From: Epichloe hybrida
Lineage: Eukaryota > Ascomycota > Sordariomycetes > Hypocreales > Clavicipitaceae
Direction of reading: 5' to 3'
Assembly: GCA_019022495.1 (NCBI GenBank)
Contig: JAFEKR010000021.1
Location: 496,001-560,000, forward strand
DNA: 64,000 nt
This document shows positions 1 through 10,253 of this stretch, one piece after another. Positions within the stretch are counted from its first letter, which is position 1. Every line of letters begins with the position of its first letter. The translations under genes and the position numbers were made by a program. The notes under the pieces were generated by a model. That model was not told where the DNA came from and made no database searches. It saw only the letters and a program-made list of their open reading frames with translations.

Positions 1-1368
1 AGGAGGTTACGACCTCATAGTGTCACATGGGAACGATCGACACAGGATATGTCGGGGCCGTCGCGCCTAGCTCGCTTCGTGATTTTCTATATTTTTGGGC
101 GCGAGACGCGGCATTGCAGCCGCCAGGTTCTTTGTGCATTTCTAACGTGTAGTCAGGGACTCGGGGCTAGTCAGCTGTTCATCGCATCTTGCTTGGACAG
201 CGACCACTAGGTATGCTATCAAACCCATCCTGTTGGAACACCAAACCAGTAATTATCAAGATGGTTTCCAAGGACGATCGTGGCATTATCAATCCAAAGC
301 TACCTGACTATCGACAGAGTCTTTCTGTCCAGATTGCTCTGGTCCCGGTTGTTCTTCATCACTGAAAGCCTGCCACCTGCCCCAGAACATGGCAACTGTC
401 GCGATAGCTGCCGCCCAACTCTGCTGGCGTAGCAGCGAAAGCGGTCGGAGACATTCAGCGGGCTATTTATTCGCTATTCACCGCCCTTTTCTAAAACGCG
501 TCTCATCATCATGGCAGGCACGCGCATGGATGGAAGAAAGCCAGTCCAGCTAATAAGTAAACAGTCTCGTCAGTTCTTGTCATTTTGTCAAAGTCGCACT
601 GCGTCAGGCTCAACGGTGGATGACTCTCGCTCACTCAATTCCTCATGAACCCTTACCTTCAGAGCACTGATCACGTATTTAAGGTTGCGTGTCTAGCATA
701 GCCCAGACGAGTCCTCCTCTTTCCTGCATGACATGACTGTTCCAGCTGGGAAGAAAGGTTGTTGTGTTCCCAAGCTCCAAGATCCGACGGCGAGGTGAAA
801 GGACTGGTTTGTACATTTCCCAATGAGCAAGATGTCATGAGAAGCGGTTGTTGGAGCACATGGAGATGGCGTCAGGGTACTCAATTTTTTTTCCCGCAGG
901 GCAGGGCAGCTTGAACCATTTTTTGAACCGAGATCAAGAAATGCATCATGCGGGCTGTTCTTTGCCAGCGATAGTTGTGGAGGGGGTTCGCAGCTGTGTG
1001 CCGAATTCATTGGCCGCGATCAAATAGATACCCAGCTCTCGTTCCCAAATCGCCACTCAATTTGGTAGCTTTTTTTCTCTCTCTTTATCCTTTCAAATTA
1101 GTTCTGATGATGCCGGTCAGAAACCATGATTCATGTTGTCTCTCCTATTGGTGCAGATGAAACTGTATACGATTGAAATGATCATTTCCACATAAGCCCG
1201 TACCCTGTAGGCCACAACTCTTGCTACGATTTTCCCAACCCTCCTGAGCTGTATGAAAGAAGAAAAAAAAAGAAAAAAAAAACGGCATCTCATTACAGCG
1301 TTCATTGATGGGGTCATTGTCCTGTTTCCCTCCCTCCCTTTCCTGTTTCCTGCTTGCATCCATCCATC
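1..1368. other. Intergenic DNA, no gene supported
   Basis: This is GC-balanced fungal sequence with only short open frames on either strand (longest about 105 codons, minus strand 693-1010). None shows recognisable motifs or a convincing splice pattern. The part nearest 1369 is the 3' flank of the minus-strand gene that ends there, including A- and T-rich runs near 1260-1285 and 1070-1085. It may contain UTRs or part of a gene lying left of the window. Confidence 0.5.
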
Positions 1369-3180
1369 TTAACGACCCAGTTCGTTGCGGACATTGTAGT
1401 AAGTCATGTCCTTCTCCTCCTCTTTGTCATGCGCTTCCTCGCCCTCTGCCCGATCGAGCTTGCCTATCAATGCGCCCCCGTCCAGGATGCTGCCAAACAT
1501 GGCGGCCTCGAAGAGATAATTCACCTGCCAGGCATGGTGGTTCGCATGGGCGATCAGCCAGACCATTTCGACGACGAGGCCCTTGGAGAAGAGCTGGGCC
1601 ATTTGCAGGCGCGAGGATTCGGCGAGGTGCTGCTCGCGCTGCTCGTCCACCTTGCCCCGGCGGACGTACTCGAGCGGGCCGGTGACGACGGACGACCAGA
1701 GGGCGCCGAGCAGGTCCGCGCCGCGCGAGCAGCGGCCGAGGAAGCGGCGGACGTGGTTGCAGGTGTCGCCGCCGTCGCAGGCGTACTCGGGGTCGAGGGG
1801 CCTGCTGAAGCCGGTGGTGCGGAAGTCGGCGTCAAAGACCTCGTCGAAGTCGGCCTCGCGCTGGGGCCGCGCCGGCGACTTGCGGGCCTTGGGCCATCCC
1901 AGGAGGGCGCGGCGGAGGAACATGTGCCGGTCGTTCTGGATGTGCCAGGTGTACAGCGCGGCGCACATGCGGGCCACGGGCTCGTGCCACCTCTGGGTGA
2001 AGATGCGCGCGCCCGTGGCGGCGTAGGCGTCGTAGATGGCCCGCAGCGCCGGCTCGCTCACGACGCCCGAGGCGGCGATGTCGGCCACGTTGAGGAACGA
2101 GTTCATGACCTCGGAGTTGACCAGGTCGCAGCCCACGTCGACGACGTCGGTGCCGGGCGAGCTGAAGACGAGGTCGCTCATGACGGCGGCGGCGTCGAAG
2201 CCCCGGGCCGTGGCCTCGGCCGCCAGGCCGAGCAGGCTGCTCTCGGACAGCGAGATGACCTGGGCGACGCGGCGGTTCATCTGCGCGGCCCCGTCCTTCA
2301 GCCGCGTCCTGTGCGCCGCCTCGAGCTCGATCTTGGCCTGGATGTACCGCGTGCCGGCGGCGACGGCCTCGCGCCGCTCCCGCCCGCCGAGGGTGCGCCG
2401 CGCGTGGGCGTCGGCGAGCCCGTCGTGCAGCAGCCGGTGGAACGAGGGGAAGACGTGGTTGTACCCGTGCTCGTAGTAAAAGGCCATGTCGGTCACGTAG
2501 TTGGAGAACAGGGTGCGCACGTCGGCGGCGCCTATGAGCAGGCTCGCGATGCCGCAGCCGAACAGGGCGTTGGTGGTCGTCATGGCCTCGGGCCAGTCGC
2601 CGGCCCCGAGCACGGCGAGCACCCGCGGCGAGACTTGGCTCAGCCCCGCGCCCTTGGGCGGCAGCACGTTGCCCATTGCGTGCTGCGTGCTTTTCCACAG
2701 CGCGAGCTTCGGCGACAGCCGCAGCTGCACCACCCGGGGCCGCGCCGCCGCCGCCGCCGGCTCCTCCCCGAACCGCTCGTCCTTGTGCGCGACGCCGCCG
2801 CCGCCGATGCCGCCGCCGATGCTGGCAAACATCTCCTCGACCAAGTCCTCCGCCTCGCGGGTCAGCCTTTCCAGATCCGCCACGGCTCCATTGCCGACCA
2901 AGGCCCTCGCCTCCGAGTAGCCCGCGTGCACGGGGAAGCCTCCACATTTCCCCAGCTTCCTCTTCCAGCCAAGTCGCCTCGCCAGCCGGGCCACGGGACC
3001 CTCGCCCCAGAAGTAAGGAGGGGTTTTAATTGGCCTGCCGTCGCCGCCGGGGAAAGCGTCCTTGTCCGGCACCGCCCCGACGACCTCGATGTTGAGACCT
3101 TGGATAGAGTAGCCACCCCAGACGGGGGGGGATGCCTCCGCGCCCCGCCGAGGCCAAGGGAGACAGAATGGATTCGGCAT
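1369..3180 (-). CDS. Uncharacterised 603-residue intronless protein
   Basis: I do not recognise the family. A single open frame with strongly GC-biased third positions runs from ATG at 3180 to the stop at 1369, giving 603 residues. The frame extends 28 codons further upstream, but that part is a Phe/Ser run translated from a GAA/TTC microsatellite, so the internal ATG (Met-Pro-Asn-Pro) is the likelier start. The N-terminal part is Pro/Gly-rich (WGGYSIQGLN, then a TPPYFWGEGP stretch). The central and C-terminal parts look alpha-helical and Ala/Leu-rich, with conserved-looking patches rich in Trp, His and Asp: DMAFYYEHGYNHVFPSFHRL, DVGCDLVNSEVMNSFLN, RWHEPVARMCAALYTWHIQN and AHANHHAWQVNYLFEA. 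I see no signal peptide or clear membrane span. The Asp/Asn/Ser/Glu patch faintly recalls metal-binding motifs of helical terpenoid enzymes, but that is speculation. The gene is certain in coding character and unknown in function. Confidence 0.85.
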   Translation of the reverse strand: MPNPFCLPWPRRGAEASPPVWGGYSIQGLNIEVVGAVPDKDAFPGGDGRPIKTPPYFWGEGPVARLARRLGWKRKLGKCGGFPVHAGYSEARALVGNGAVADLERLTREAEDLVEEMFASIGGGIGGGGVAHKDERFGEEPAAAAARPRVVQLRLSPKLALWKSTQHAMGNVLPPKGAGLSQVSPRVLAVLGAGDWPEAMTTTNALFGCGIASLLIGAADVRTLFSNYVTDMAFYYEHGYNHVFPSFHRLLHDGLADAHARRTLGGRERREAVAAGTRYIQAKIELEAAHRTRLKDGAAQMNRRVAQVISLSESSLLGLAAEATARGFDAAAVMSDLVFSSPGTDVVDVGCDLVNSEVMNSFLNVADIAASGVVSEPALRAIYDAYAATGARIFTQRWHEPVARMCAALYTWHIQNDRHMFLRRALLGWPKARKSPARPQREADFDEVFDADFRTTGFSRPLDPEYACDGGDTCNHVRRFLGRCSRGADLLGALWSSVVTGPLEYVRRGKVDEQREQHLAESSRLQMAQLFSKGLVVEMVWLIAHANHHAWQVNYLFEAAMFGSILDGGALIGKLDRAEGEEAHDKEEEKDMTYYNVRNELGR

Positions 3181-3264
3181 TGTTCTTATTTTGGGAAAAG
3201 AAGAAGAAGAAAAAGAAGAAAAGAAGAATATGACGGACGAGGGTTTTATTACATACGTGGGCAA
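3181..3264 (-). promoter_or_regulatory. GAA/TTC-rich 5' leader of the 1369-3180 gene
   Basis: Just upstream of the chosen ATG lies a GAA/AAG microsatellite (about 3195-3229). On the coding (minus) strand it is a polypyrimidine CTT/TTC tract, common in fungal core promoters and 5' UTRs. A TATA-like AATATAAAA occurs on the minus strand near 3333-3341. The regulatory role is inferred from position and composition only. Confidence 0.35.
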
Positions 3265-6200
3265 CGGGCAAAATGGGGGACAGTGGGAGATGGATGGACT
3301 TCCAAAGCAGCTTCAGCCGGCGTGCTACACCATTTTATATTTTTGAAGAACATGACCAAGATACTTGATGGCGAAGCGCATATAGCCAACTCCTTGCTCC
3401 GTGCCGCCGGCCCGTTCTCTGTCGATGTCGTCAATCGCGGCTCGTCAATCTGTCCCGTCCTGGTGAACCCAAGCTTAGCTTGCCGTCCTAAAACAAAGGC
3501 CATGTATCGAAGGAACGGGAGGGGGTGGGATCAAGGATCAAGGGTCGAGGGTTCAACACCGCCCCCCAGACGCGGCCCGATATTGTATCCTCCGGACTTC
3601 TACATAAATGCGCATACCGTGGGTCTCAGTGATTTCGAAGAATGGGCCATTTTACACCAAAACCTATACTTTTGGACTGTCTTTCAAAATAAAGAGGTAT
3701 GCGCGTTTAGAGGCCCGCACACTGCGACTGAAATCGATTTGAGATGATATGTGCGTGCGTATGCAGAAATTAATGCTTCGTAGTCCGTACGTGGCAGCCC
3801 AAAGCAAGGGGAACGGGATGTTCTTTTTCTGTTCTCTCTGCCTTCTTCTTCACGCCCCCCCCCCCCTCCCCCCCAAAAAAAAACAAAAAAAAACTAACGG
3901 CCACCCCAGCCTATGGAGCTGAGCGGCCCGTCGATGGCCGATGGACCCGGTGGGAAATTCATGTCCCCAGACCTGATGGCTGATGGCCCGGCAAACACCA
4001 CTTTCTGGGACAAGCACAACGACGGCCGTCGGTCAGAAGTCTGGCCAGATGTACTCGGTACAATTGATGGAGCCCCGAGAGACATGGACCCGGAACAGGT
4101 TCATGATGAATCTGGGCTCGTGGCCCTGACTTCCTCCTCCTCCGATGGTGCAAGACGGCGCAACCAACGACAAGACGCATGCGCGAGTCATGAAACGCCG
4201 AAGAAAGCCAGAATTTTTTGGCCGGATAAAACGGCGTCTTCTCGTTCGAGCTAGGAAGAGATGCCGCCCTTTATTCGTTCTTTCCCGTTACGGCAGGTCC
4301 TACCACTTTGCCAATGCCTCCACCTGATTGGTCCAGATGCGAAGTGGCAGGGCATCGTTGCCGTGCGGCCACCATCTTATACGGCCGACGACGCAATTAC
4401 ATTCCCCGGGAGCACCGTGATCTTGTTAAATACACACAGGTGGTTGCTTGGAGGGTGTTCAGATATCAACTTGGAGTTGATGCGTGCGTGGTGGGCTTGT
4501 CGATCATCATTTACAAATCTAAAGAACGATGTGTCCGCACATCTCTTGCCTACTTCCGGAAACGTCTGTATCTAAACGTTGTAAACAATGCAATACACGC
4601 AAGTGAAGTCAATGCGTCCGTCGCGATGCACCGACGCGCACTTCTAGTTGCGCAGCCCTTGCTTTTTGTTAGTATTTGTTTACCCAAGTAAAACGCTAAG
4701 CATGTATGTGCTCATTGGTCGCAGCTACGATTGATTTATGAATTGGTTCTTGTACTTTTTTGGTGCTCATTCGTCATGGCCAAGAGGAGTACTAGTGCTA
4801 CCTGGCTAGTATAATCACTAACGTGTAAAAACATAATAGGGGCTGCGGTGATAGATGGAACCTGATGCGAGAACAATCTTTGACGTTATAAATGTGAGGG
4901 GCCGTGAGGTTAGAGCAAAGTTAGTAATTAACTTTGTGGCTGCGTTAACGCAAGCTTTGCGAATGCAGAGGAGTTATGACAAGCAGCTATTAGGCCAAAC
5001 AGCCAAAAAAAAACAAAAACGGAGTGAGCAACCCTGGTAGCTGCGATAAACAAGCATACATGTACATACATGCTTACAAGTTATAGTTCGCAACCGCAAT
5101 TAACTCAAACCCGTTCGAGTTTTGCTCCTAGTACCGATTGACGTGATTCCCCTTCCTTATCGTAGCCACTATTTGAGTGGCGGGCACTTCGTTCCGCTTT
5201 GGCCTAGCTGCTTGTTACTCTTTCTTTTCTTTTTCTCTCTTCGAATCTCCTTCACCGCTAATTCGGCGACGGCAACTTCTATGGGTCAGGGCCCATGCAT
5301 GACACTATTCGATTGGATGATTTCAACAACAAGGCGATTTGGGAGGATGGTCTCGTTGCTGTCGGCAGATTGGCCGGAAACATGGCCCGACGGCTTGGGC
5401 ATGCAGCTGGGATTATTAGCAGGCATCTACAAGAATCTGCACCACCAAGCTCCAAGCTTCAGAGACAATCCCAAGACATGCATGGATCGTCAAGCTTGGA
5501 ATCTTCCCCTCCTGGAGGCCCGCAAGGCTGGTCGGGCTTTTATTTGCTCCGCGGAACGTCTCGGCAACTGTTTTCCTTCTTCTTCTCTCTCCTCTTGCAT
5601 GTAAGAAGCCACCCAAAGGTTTGGTTGGGCGGGTGCCAATGAAACATCACAAATGCCGTCATGATACTGGAATATGCCTACTCCGACGCCTCCGGAGGTT
5701 CATGCAATCTAAAACACCAGATCGAGTGAGGTGGTACGCTGTGGGCTAGGACAAACGATTAGCACGTTTATGTTTGAGAAGGGTTTCTGGGAAGTCGAGG
5801 ACCGCGGGCAGGACGCAATGACTGGAGATGCTACGTAGTAGATGTAGATGACGGAGATTGGGCGACTAGCTGGGAGGTAATGTTGATGGACGGACGACAA
5901 TGGGTTTATTCTCATTCCCACGACTGAAAACCCTTTCAGGCCCAGGCCTCATTTTGTCTTCGATAACGGTTTCTCAAGCATCCTCGGAAAAACCAAATCC
6001 TCCAATTACCACTGGTAGTTACGGAAGCCCTCGGGAGAAATGGAGGCAACGGCAACTGGTCGTGGTCCTGTTATGTACGTCATGACGGTAGATGGTCGGT
6101 CCACCACTTAAGCCGTTGATCCCATTGCCGACCATTGCGGCTGCATGAACATTGAAGACTGCCGAAGGAAGAGACAAGAGACAAATTTCAAACGTATGAA

Positions 6201-6849
6201 GGATGCATAGTCACCCAACCCGTGCATCATCCATTCCCCACTCAACAAAATCTTGCCCACGTCTTTCTCCGAAAAATGAAAAAAAAAAAAAACGGTCCGC
6301 CCCATATTACATAGTATTCGAGGATTGCCCTGGCGAATATCCTGTCTTTTCCGGACGCACTGGTGTGTCGCCGGCACGGGGTTGTCCGGGAAGGTCATTG
6401 ATGCGTTGGCAGGAGTGTTGTTCACCTGGATCAATGAAAAAAAAAAGGGGGGGGGGGATGAAGGGTGACAAAGATTCTAGATGTGTTTACTTGAATATAT
6501 CAAATACGATACAACTCACCGTGTGCCGTTTGGGATGGCAATTTGCGTGAGAGCACATCGGTCACGGCAGGGCTTTCTAACAATCCAGCACTTTTCTATT
6601 ACGAAACCCCTCGATTAATCATCCGGGTTGCTCGGGTCAAATTATGGCCGAAGCGAAGTTGCCAGCCAATGAACGACATGCAGAAAAACGGAACATTTTG
6701 ATTTTCACTCGTGCTTGGCCACGGATGAGGGGTTATCCAGTCTCTGGTATCTACACTAAACGCAAGCCCATCTCCCTGCTGCTCTTTCAGGCTTTCCCTC
6801 GCGATATCGTCGTTATTGGCCCGTTGATGAAGTAGACGAAGCGGGATAA
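3265..6849. other. 3.6-kb intergenic region between the two genes
   Basis: It holds the divergent upstream regions of the minus-strand gene (ends 1369) and the plus-strand gene (starts 6850). Open frames of 100-160 codons exist (for example 3913-4254 and 5281-5604, both plus). They are Ser/Arg-rich or composition-driven and have no recognisable domain, and I do not call them. Homopolymer runs occur at 3855-3893, 6279-6291 and 6436-6456. No tRNA or other RNA gene was found by eye. Confidence 0.5.
3855..3893. repeat. Adjacent poly-C and poly-A homopolymer tracts
   Basis: A nearly pure C tract (3855-3874, one T) is followed directly by a nearly pure A tract (3875-3893, one C). It is a simple-sequence region prone to assembly length error. 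No function is apparent. Confidence 0.9.
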
Positions 6850-8244
6850 ATGCCGATCCCCACAGAAGTCGTTGGTATGAACCCTGCTCGAGAATCATGG
6901 CTTCTCTGACCGATATTCGGAAACTTTAACTGCACACAGGGTCTCTACCCAGGCCAAAAGGCAAGTCGCAGCGCTGCCCGCACCGCACGGCCAGAAGTCT
7001 GTCTAATCCACCACTCCAGTGCTCCAGGATACTCTCGTCGCGTACGATGAGGGCCGTGTAGACCGTGAGACCCTCTTGCGAGAGCAGGACAAGGCTGCCA
7101 GGGACAGCGTCGAGCGCATGGCCGCGACGGGGGAGATGTACATCACCGACGGAGAACAGAGGAACAGCAGCTTCGCGACATATCCGTTGACAGAGTAAGG
7201 TCTTTTTTTTTTCTTTTTTTTTCTTCCCCAGTCTCTAATCCTCAAGGCTACATCATTACACGTTGGGGCGAGACGGGATGGGGATGGATAACTGATTGTA
7301 CCAGCACTCTTGGCGGAACAGGGCTCCTGGATACGATGAAAGGAGATGGCCATTGCATCATCACCTTCGAAGATGGGCACAAGCGCCAGCTGCCCGGTCT
7401 CGTGAGGGGCCCCTTCCGATACAAAACATACGCGCATGAGAACTTCAAGTTGTCTCTTCCGTACACCCTCGGAACAAGCGCAAAGCTGAAGCAGGCTGTC
7501 ATCGCGCCATCCCTCTTGTTCCTGACTTATCCTCCGGACAGCGAGATTGATGGCTACCCCAGGACTGCGTTCGCCAAGGATCTCGTGGACGAGTGCGAAA
7601 AGGACATCCGAGGCTGCTTCGCCGCAGGAGCTGCGCGGGTGAGCATCGACTTCACCGAGGGCCGACTGGCGTCCAGGGGCGGCGGTGACCCGGGGAGTGC
7701 CGAGGCCGGGAGCGAGCTCCTCCGGACATTCATATCCCTGATCAACAGCGTCCTGGAGCGTTTCACGGCGGAAGAGAGGAAGAACATTGGTCTTCACACC
7801 TGTCCGGGCGGCGACTGCGACAGCACGCACTCTGCCGACGTCCCCTACGTCGCACTTCTCGGGACAATGTTCAACATCAATGCCGGATACTTCCTCATCC
7901 AGCTCTCGAGCGAGGCAGACAAGGAAGACGTCTACAGGCAGATTGGCAAGCGCATCCGCAGCGACGCGCATGGTGTCAAGCAAGTCGCCTTTATCGGCGT
8001 CACCAACCCCCTGGATCCAAGAGTCGAGACCCCGGAAGAGATTTGCGAGCAACTGGTCAATGCCAGCAGATACATCCCCAAGGACCAGCTTGGCGCGACG
8101 GACGATTGCGGCTTCTCTCCCTTCTCAATCGACGCCAAGCCTAGGCACGGGGGAGATGCCGACTTTGCAAGAGACGTTGCATTTCGGAAGATTGCGAACA
8201 GGATCAAGGGGGCTGCGCTGGCGAGCCGGGAGCTAGGCATCTGA
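6850..8244 (+). CDS. Cobalamin-independent methionine synthase (MetE C-terminal domain) family protein, four exons
   Basis: Predicted exons are 6850-6874, 6940-6960, 7020-7194 and 7305-8244, giving 386 residues. The N-terminus reads MPIPTEVVGSLPRP across introns 1 and 2, and the VGSLPRP motif is typical of the family. ITDGEQR and SFATYP follow, then LPGLVRGPFRYKTYA, QAVIAPS, ARVSIDFTEGRL and VKQVAFIGV. Likely zinc ligands are His238 and Cys240 in GLHTCPGGDCDS and Cys342 in ATDDCGFSPFSID; a Glu in the LIQLSSEAD stretch may supply the fourth. Full MetE enzymes carry two such barrels (about 750 residues). This single-barrel form (370-390 residues) is common in fungi and bacteria, and its substrate is usually unproven, though methyl transfer to a thiol at a zinc site is expected, probably cytosolic. 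Branch-like CTAAT/TAAC motifs precede the 3' splice sites. The exon model is my manual prediction. The last exon is very secure and the first two small exons are likely. Confidence 0.88.
6961..7019 (+). other. Predicted GC-AG intron (intron 2 of the MetE-like gene)
   Basis: The donor is G|GCAAGT and the acceptor is CTCCAG, with a TCTAATC branch-like motif about 12 nt before the acceptor. Splicing here joins GSLPRPK to VLQDTLVAYDEG in frame. Reading through instead meets an in-frame TAG. GC donors with an otherwise perfect consensus are a known minor intron class. Confidence 0.7.
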
Positions 8245-8758
8245 ATGAATGAAATCCGCATCCTTGCCAAAAGTCTCATTTTTTTCGAAGCTTCACATGA
8301 TGTGACTTGTGGCCTCTCATCATCTGTGCGTACACCCAGGATTTGATCTCTTGCCTTCCATCGGCATAGTTGACTCCTCGTTTTCAGATATTCCGGGATG
8401 ACATGGTTTCGGTCCACCATTAACATGTTAACACCAGGAGCTGCTTGCACATGTGGAACTTCCGTGTCAACGGACTGCCCGATCCAACGAGTATGAGTTA
8501 CGCAGGCCAGTACTTGCTACTGCGTTCGCGGGCTCGTTGCTTACCAAGCCCATATGAAGCAACATGCTAAGCCCATATTCCCCACAAACTAAACAAGCCT
8601 GGATAGTAAAGGAAGGTCCCGCGTGCCGAAACAACACCATTAAGATTCCGCATGCGGGCGACCATAAATAGATACGCTGCTTGCTTAATCGGGAGCAAAA
8701 AGGATCATGACCCCTCGAGACCTCTCTCACAAGACCTCCAGCCCCCTAGACCTCGGCT
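8245..8758. other. 3' flank of the MetE-like gene, no gene seen
   Basis: This is normal-composition DNA after the TGA at 8242-8244. A T-run at 8279-8285 lies in the presumed 3' UTR. Short open frames carry no support. Confidence 0.5.
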
Positions 8759-9140
8759 TGTCGGATCAAGTCGGCCAAATCGGATCACTATTCATGTGGC
8801 CTAGCCCCTGGCCCCTTAGCTAGATAAAGACCCTAGATTCCCTCCCTTTTCATAGAAAATCAACTCTCCCTTCGATGCCTTTGGCTAGGATTGTTCAAAT
8901 CGTGTTTTTACCTGTGTTTGCCTGAGATTATTATGAGATTATTCGAGATTATCTAGCTGCCTAGCTAGGCTGCTTTTCCTAGCTTGGATCCTCGCGATGG
9001 ATCGCAAATATCGCAGATCTAGATCCCGATATCTAGATTTAGTCGCTAATATTGTCAATGTTGTCATTATCGTTAACATTGTCATTTTCATTAGCATTAG
9101 TGTTATTGTCAAGTCTCTCTTTTGCGTTGTTTTAGGGTGG
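8759..9140 (+). mobile_element. Possible LTR or retroelement fragment at the edge of the AT-rich block
   Basis: Composition starts to fall here. The stretch begins TGTCGGATCAAGTC, has a TATA-like TAGATAAAG near 8820, and then CTAG-rich sequence with imperfect ATTGTCATTATCGTT repeats at about 9050-9110. It ends where the Gypsy-type LTR duplication starts. The TG start and TATA box resemble an LTR, but no partner copy lies in this window, so the assignment is weak. Confidence 0.3.
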
Positions 9141-9225
9141 TGTCACGACTGTAGTAGGAGAGATATAAATAAAGTAAAGGCTAAGGTTCTTAGTTATAGC
9201 TAGAGAGCTACTACTTAGGGGTAGG
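9141..9225 (-). repeat. 85-bp partial duplicate of a Gypsy-G1 LTR end
   Basis: It starts TGTCACGACTGTAG and matches 9226-9310 almost base for base over its whole 85 bp, with G/A and C/T changes only. It is a tandem copy of the end of the lone LTR that follows. Confidence 0.85.
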
Positions 9226-9910
9226 TGTCACGACTGTGGTGGGAGAGATATAAACGGAGTGAAGGCTAAGGTTCTTAGTCATAGCTAGAGAGCTATTACT
9301 TAGGGGTAGGCAGAGCATTGCACTACAAATGATTTGTAGTGTATTTTGTTTTTAACAAATAATATATATCTAATCTTAGAAAATATATAGAGATATAAAA
9401 CTTCTTTTTTTAGATATATAACTAAAAAACTACAATGTAGTTATATATAAAAGTGGGTCTAAAAGTGGGGATTGCGTGTGGAAATTAGAAAAACTACATT
9501 TTACTACATTTTAGCACTACAGATACATTACAAATGTAGTTTTTCTAATTTATGGGTAATAGGCCCACTTTTGGGCCCACTTTTGGATGTAGTATTTTTC
9601 TACGGATTTATCTCAATAGGATTGTATACTTTATATGATAATATATTTCATTATAAGCTAGCTATAAAATGAAATATAAAAACTACAAATCACACTACAC
9701 TAACTACAAACAATGCTCTGGGGGTAGGTATATAAAGGTCTTAAACTCTAACCTCCTATATCCCTTATAGGCAGTCCTTGTCTAAATACCTTACTATATG
9801 CACATAGCTATCTAGTAGCTACTTAGTTATCTATATAACCTAAGGCTTATCTAAGGGCTTTATTATATAACTATCCTATCCATAGCTCCCTAGCCTCCAT
9901 GCTCCTAACA
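9226..9910 (-). repeat. Lone Gypsy-G1-family LTR, interrupted by a MITE
   Basis: It runs from TGTCACGACTGTGG to CATGCTCCTAACA. Removing the 410-bp insertion and one 8-bp TSD leaves 267 bp, exactly the length of the two Gypsy-G1 LTRs at 14931-15197 and 40222-40488, which it matches in reverse orientation. Its flanks (GTAGG and TAATA) do not form a TSD, so it is rearranged rather than a clean solo LTR. Confidence 0.85.
9311..9720. mobile_element. hAT-like MITE (element 1), 410 bp
   Basis: Perfect 10-bp terminal inverted repeats, CAGAGCATTG and CAATGCTCTG, are flanked by the perfect 8-bp TSD GGGGTAGG (9303-9310 and 9721-9728). A CAGAG start with 8-bp TSDs fits the hAT superfamily. Inside are subterminal CTACAAAT/ATTTGTAG repeats. 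AAAGTGGG motifs point right near 9450, and their complements lie at about 9555-9585. There is no transposase frame, so it must be moved by an enzyme encoded elsewhere. Confidence 0.85.
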
Positions 9911-10253
9911 TAATAGTAGTAGTATTTATAGAAATATCTTTTATTATAATACCTAGCTTATTTATAGTTATAAAGTTAACTACTAATTAGTGTTAGTTAC
10001 ACTAAGGTGCTTATGTAAGTAATAGGATAATCCTATAATATTAAAGTTAATAATAGTTAGATAGATTACTAGGAAAGGGGGAGAAGAGAGGGAAAGTCTA
10101 GATGCTAGGAAAGTAAGCGAAATCCGTGGGTAAGGCTAAAAGAGGGGGTGGCGAATTAATGCAGCTAATTATATTACGTGCATTGCGCTAGACCCACAAT
10201 TCAATCTAGTCTTTGGCCACGATTGAACCAATGAAGATCCGAAGGATTTAACA
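9911..10253 (-). mobile_element. Truncated Copia (A/B/C family): leader fragment plus 5' LTR
   Basis: The LTR occupies 9991-10253 (TGTTAGTTACAC to GGATTTAACA) and matches the LTRs of Copia-A. The 80 bp to its left correspond to the primer-binding and leader region of Copia-B (24550-24629), including CTACTAATTAG next to the LTR. The rest of that copy is missing, cut off at the lone Gypsy LTR. Confidence 0.75.

Noticed and set aside
3541..3570. tRNA B-box-like GGTTCAACACC
   Set aside because: No A box or cloverleaf could be built around it.
1354..3747. 797-codon open frame on the plus strand opposite the 603-residue gene
   Set aside because: It is the antisense shadow of a GC-rich gene. It has repetitive Gly/Ala/Arg/Val composition, no motifs, and the minus frame shows much better coding character.
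3913..4254. 113-codon plus-strand frame (Met-Glu-Leu-Ser-Gly start)
   Set aside because: No domain, low-complexity stretches, next to homopolymer tracts, and no splice partner found.
5122..5604. 160-codon plus-strand open frame in the intergenic region
   Set aside because: The first codon is TTG, not ATG. The first ATG gives about 107 residues with no recognisable features, and composition does not resemble the two real genes.
7003..8052. 349-codon minus-strand open frame across the MetE-like gene
   Set aside because: The plus strand carries clear MetE-family motifs in the same stretch, and the minus frame runs through intron and poly-T sequence.
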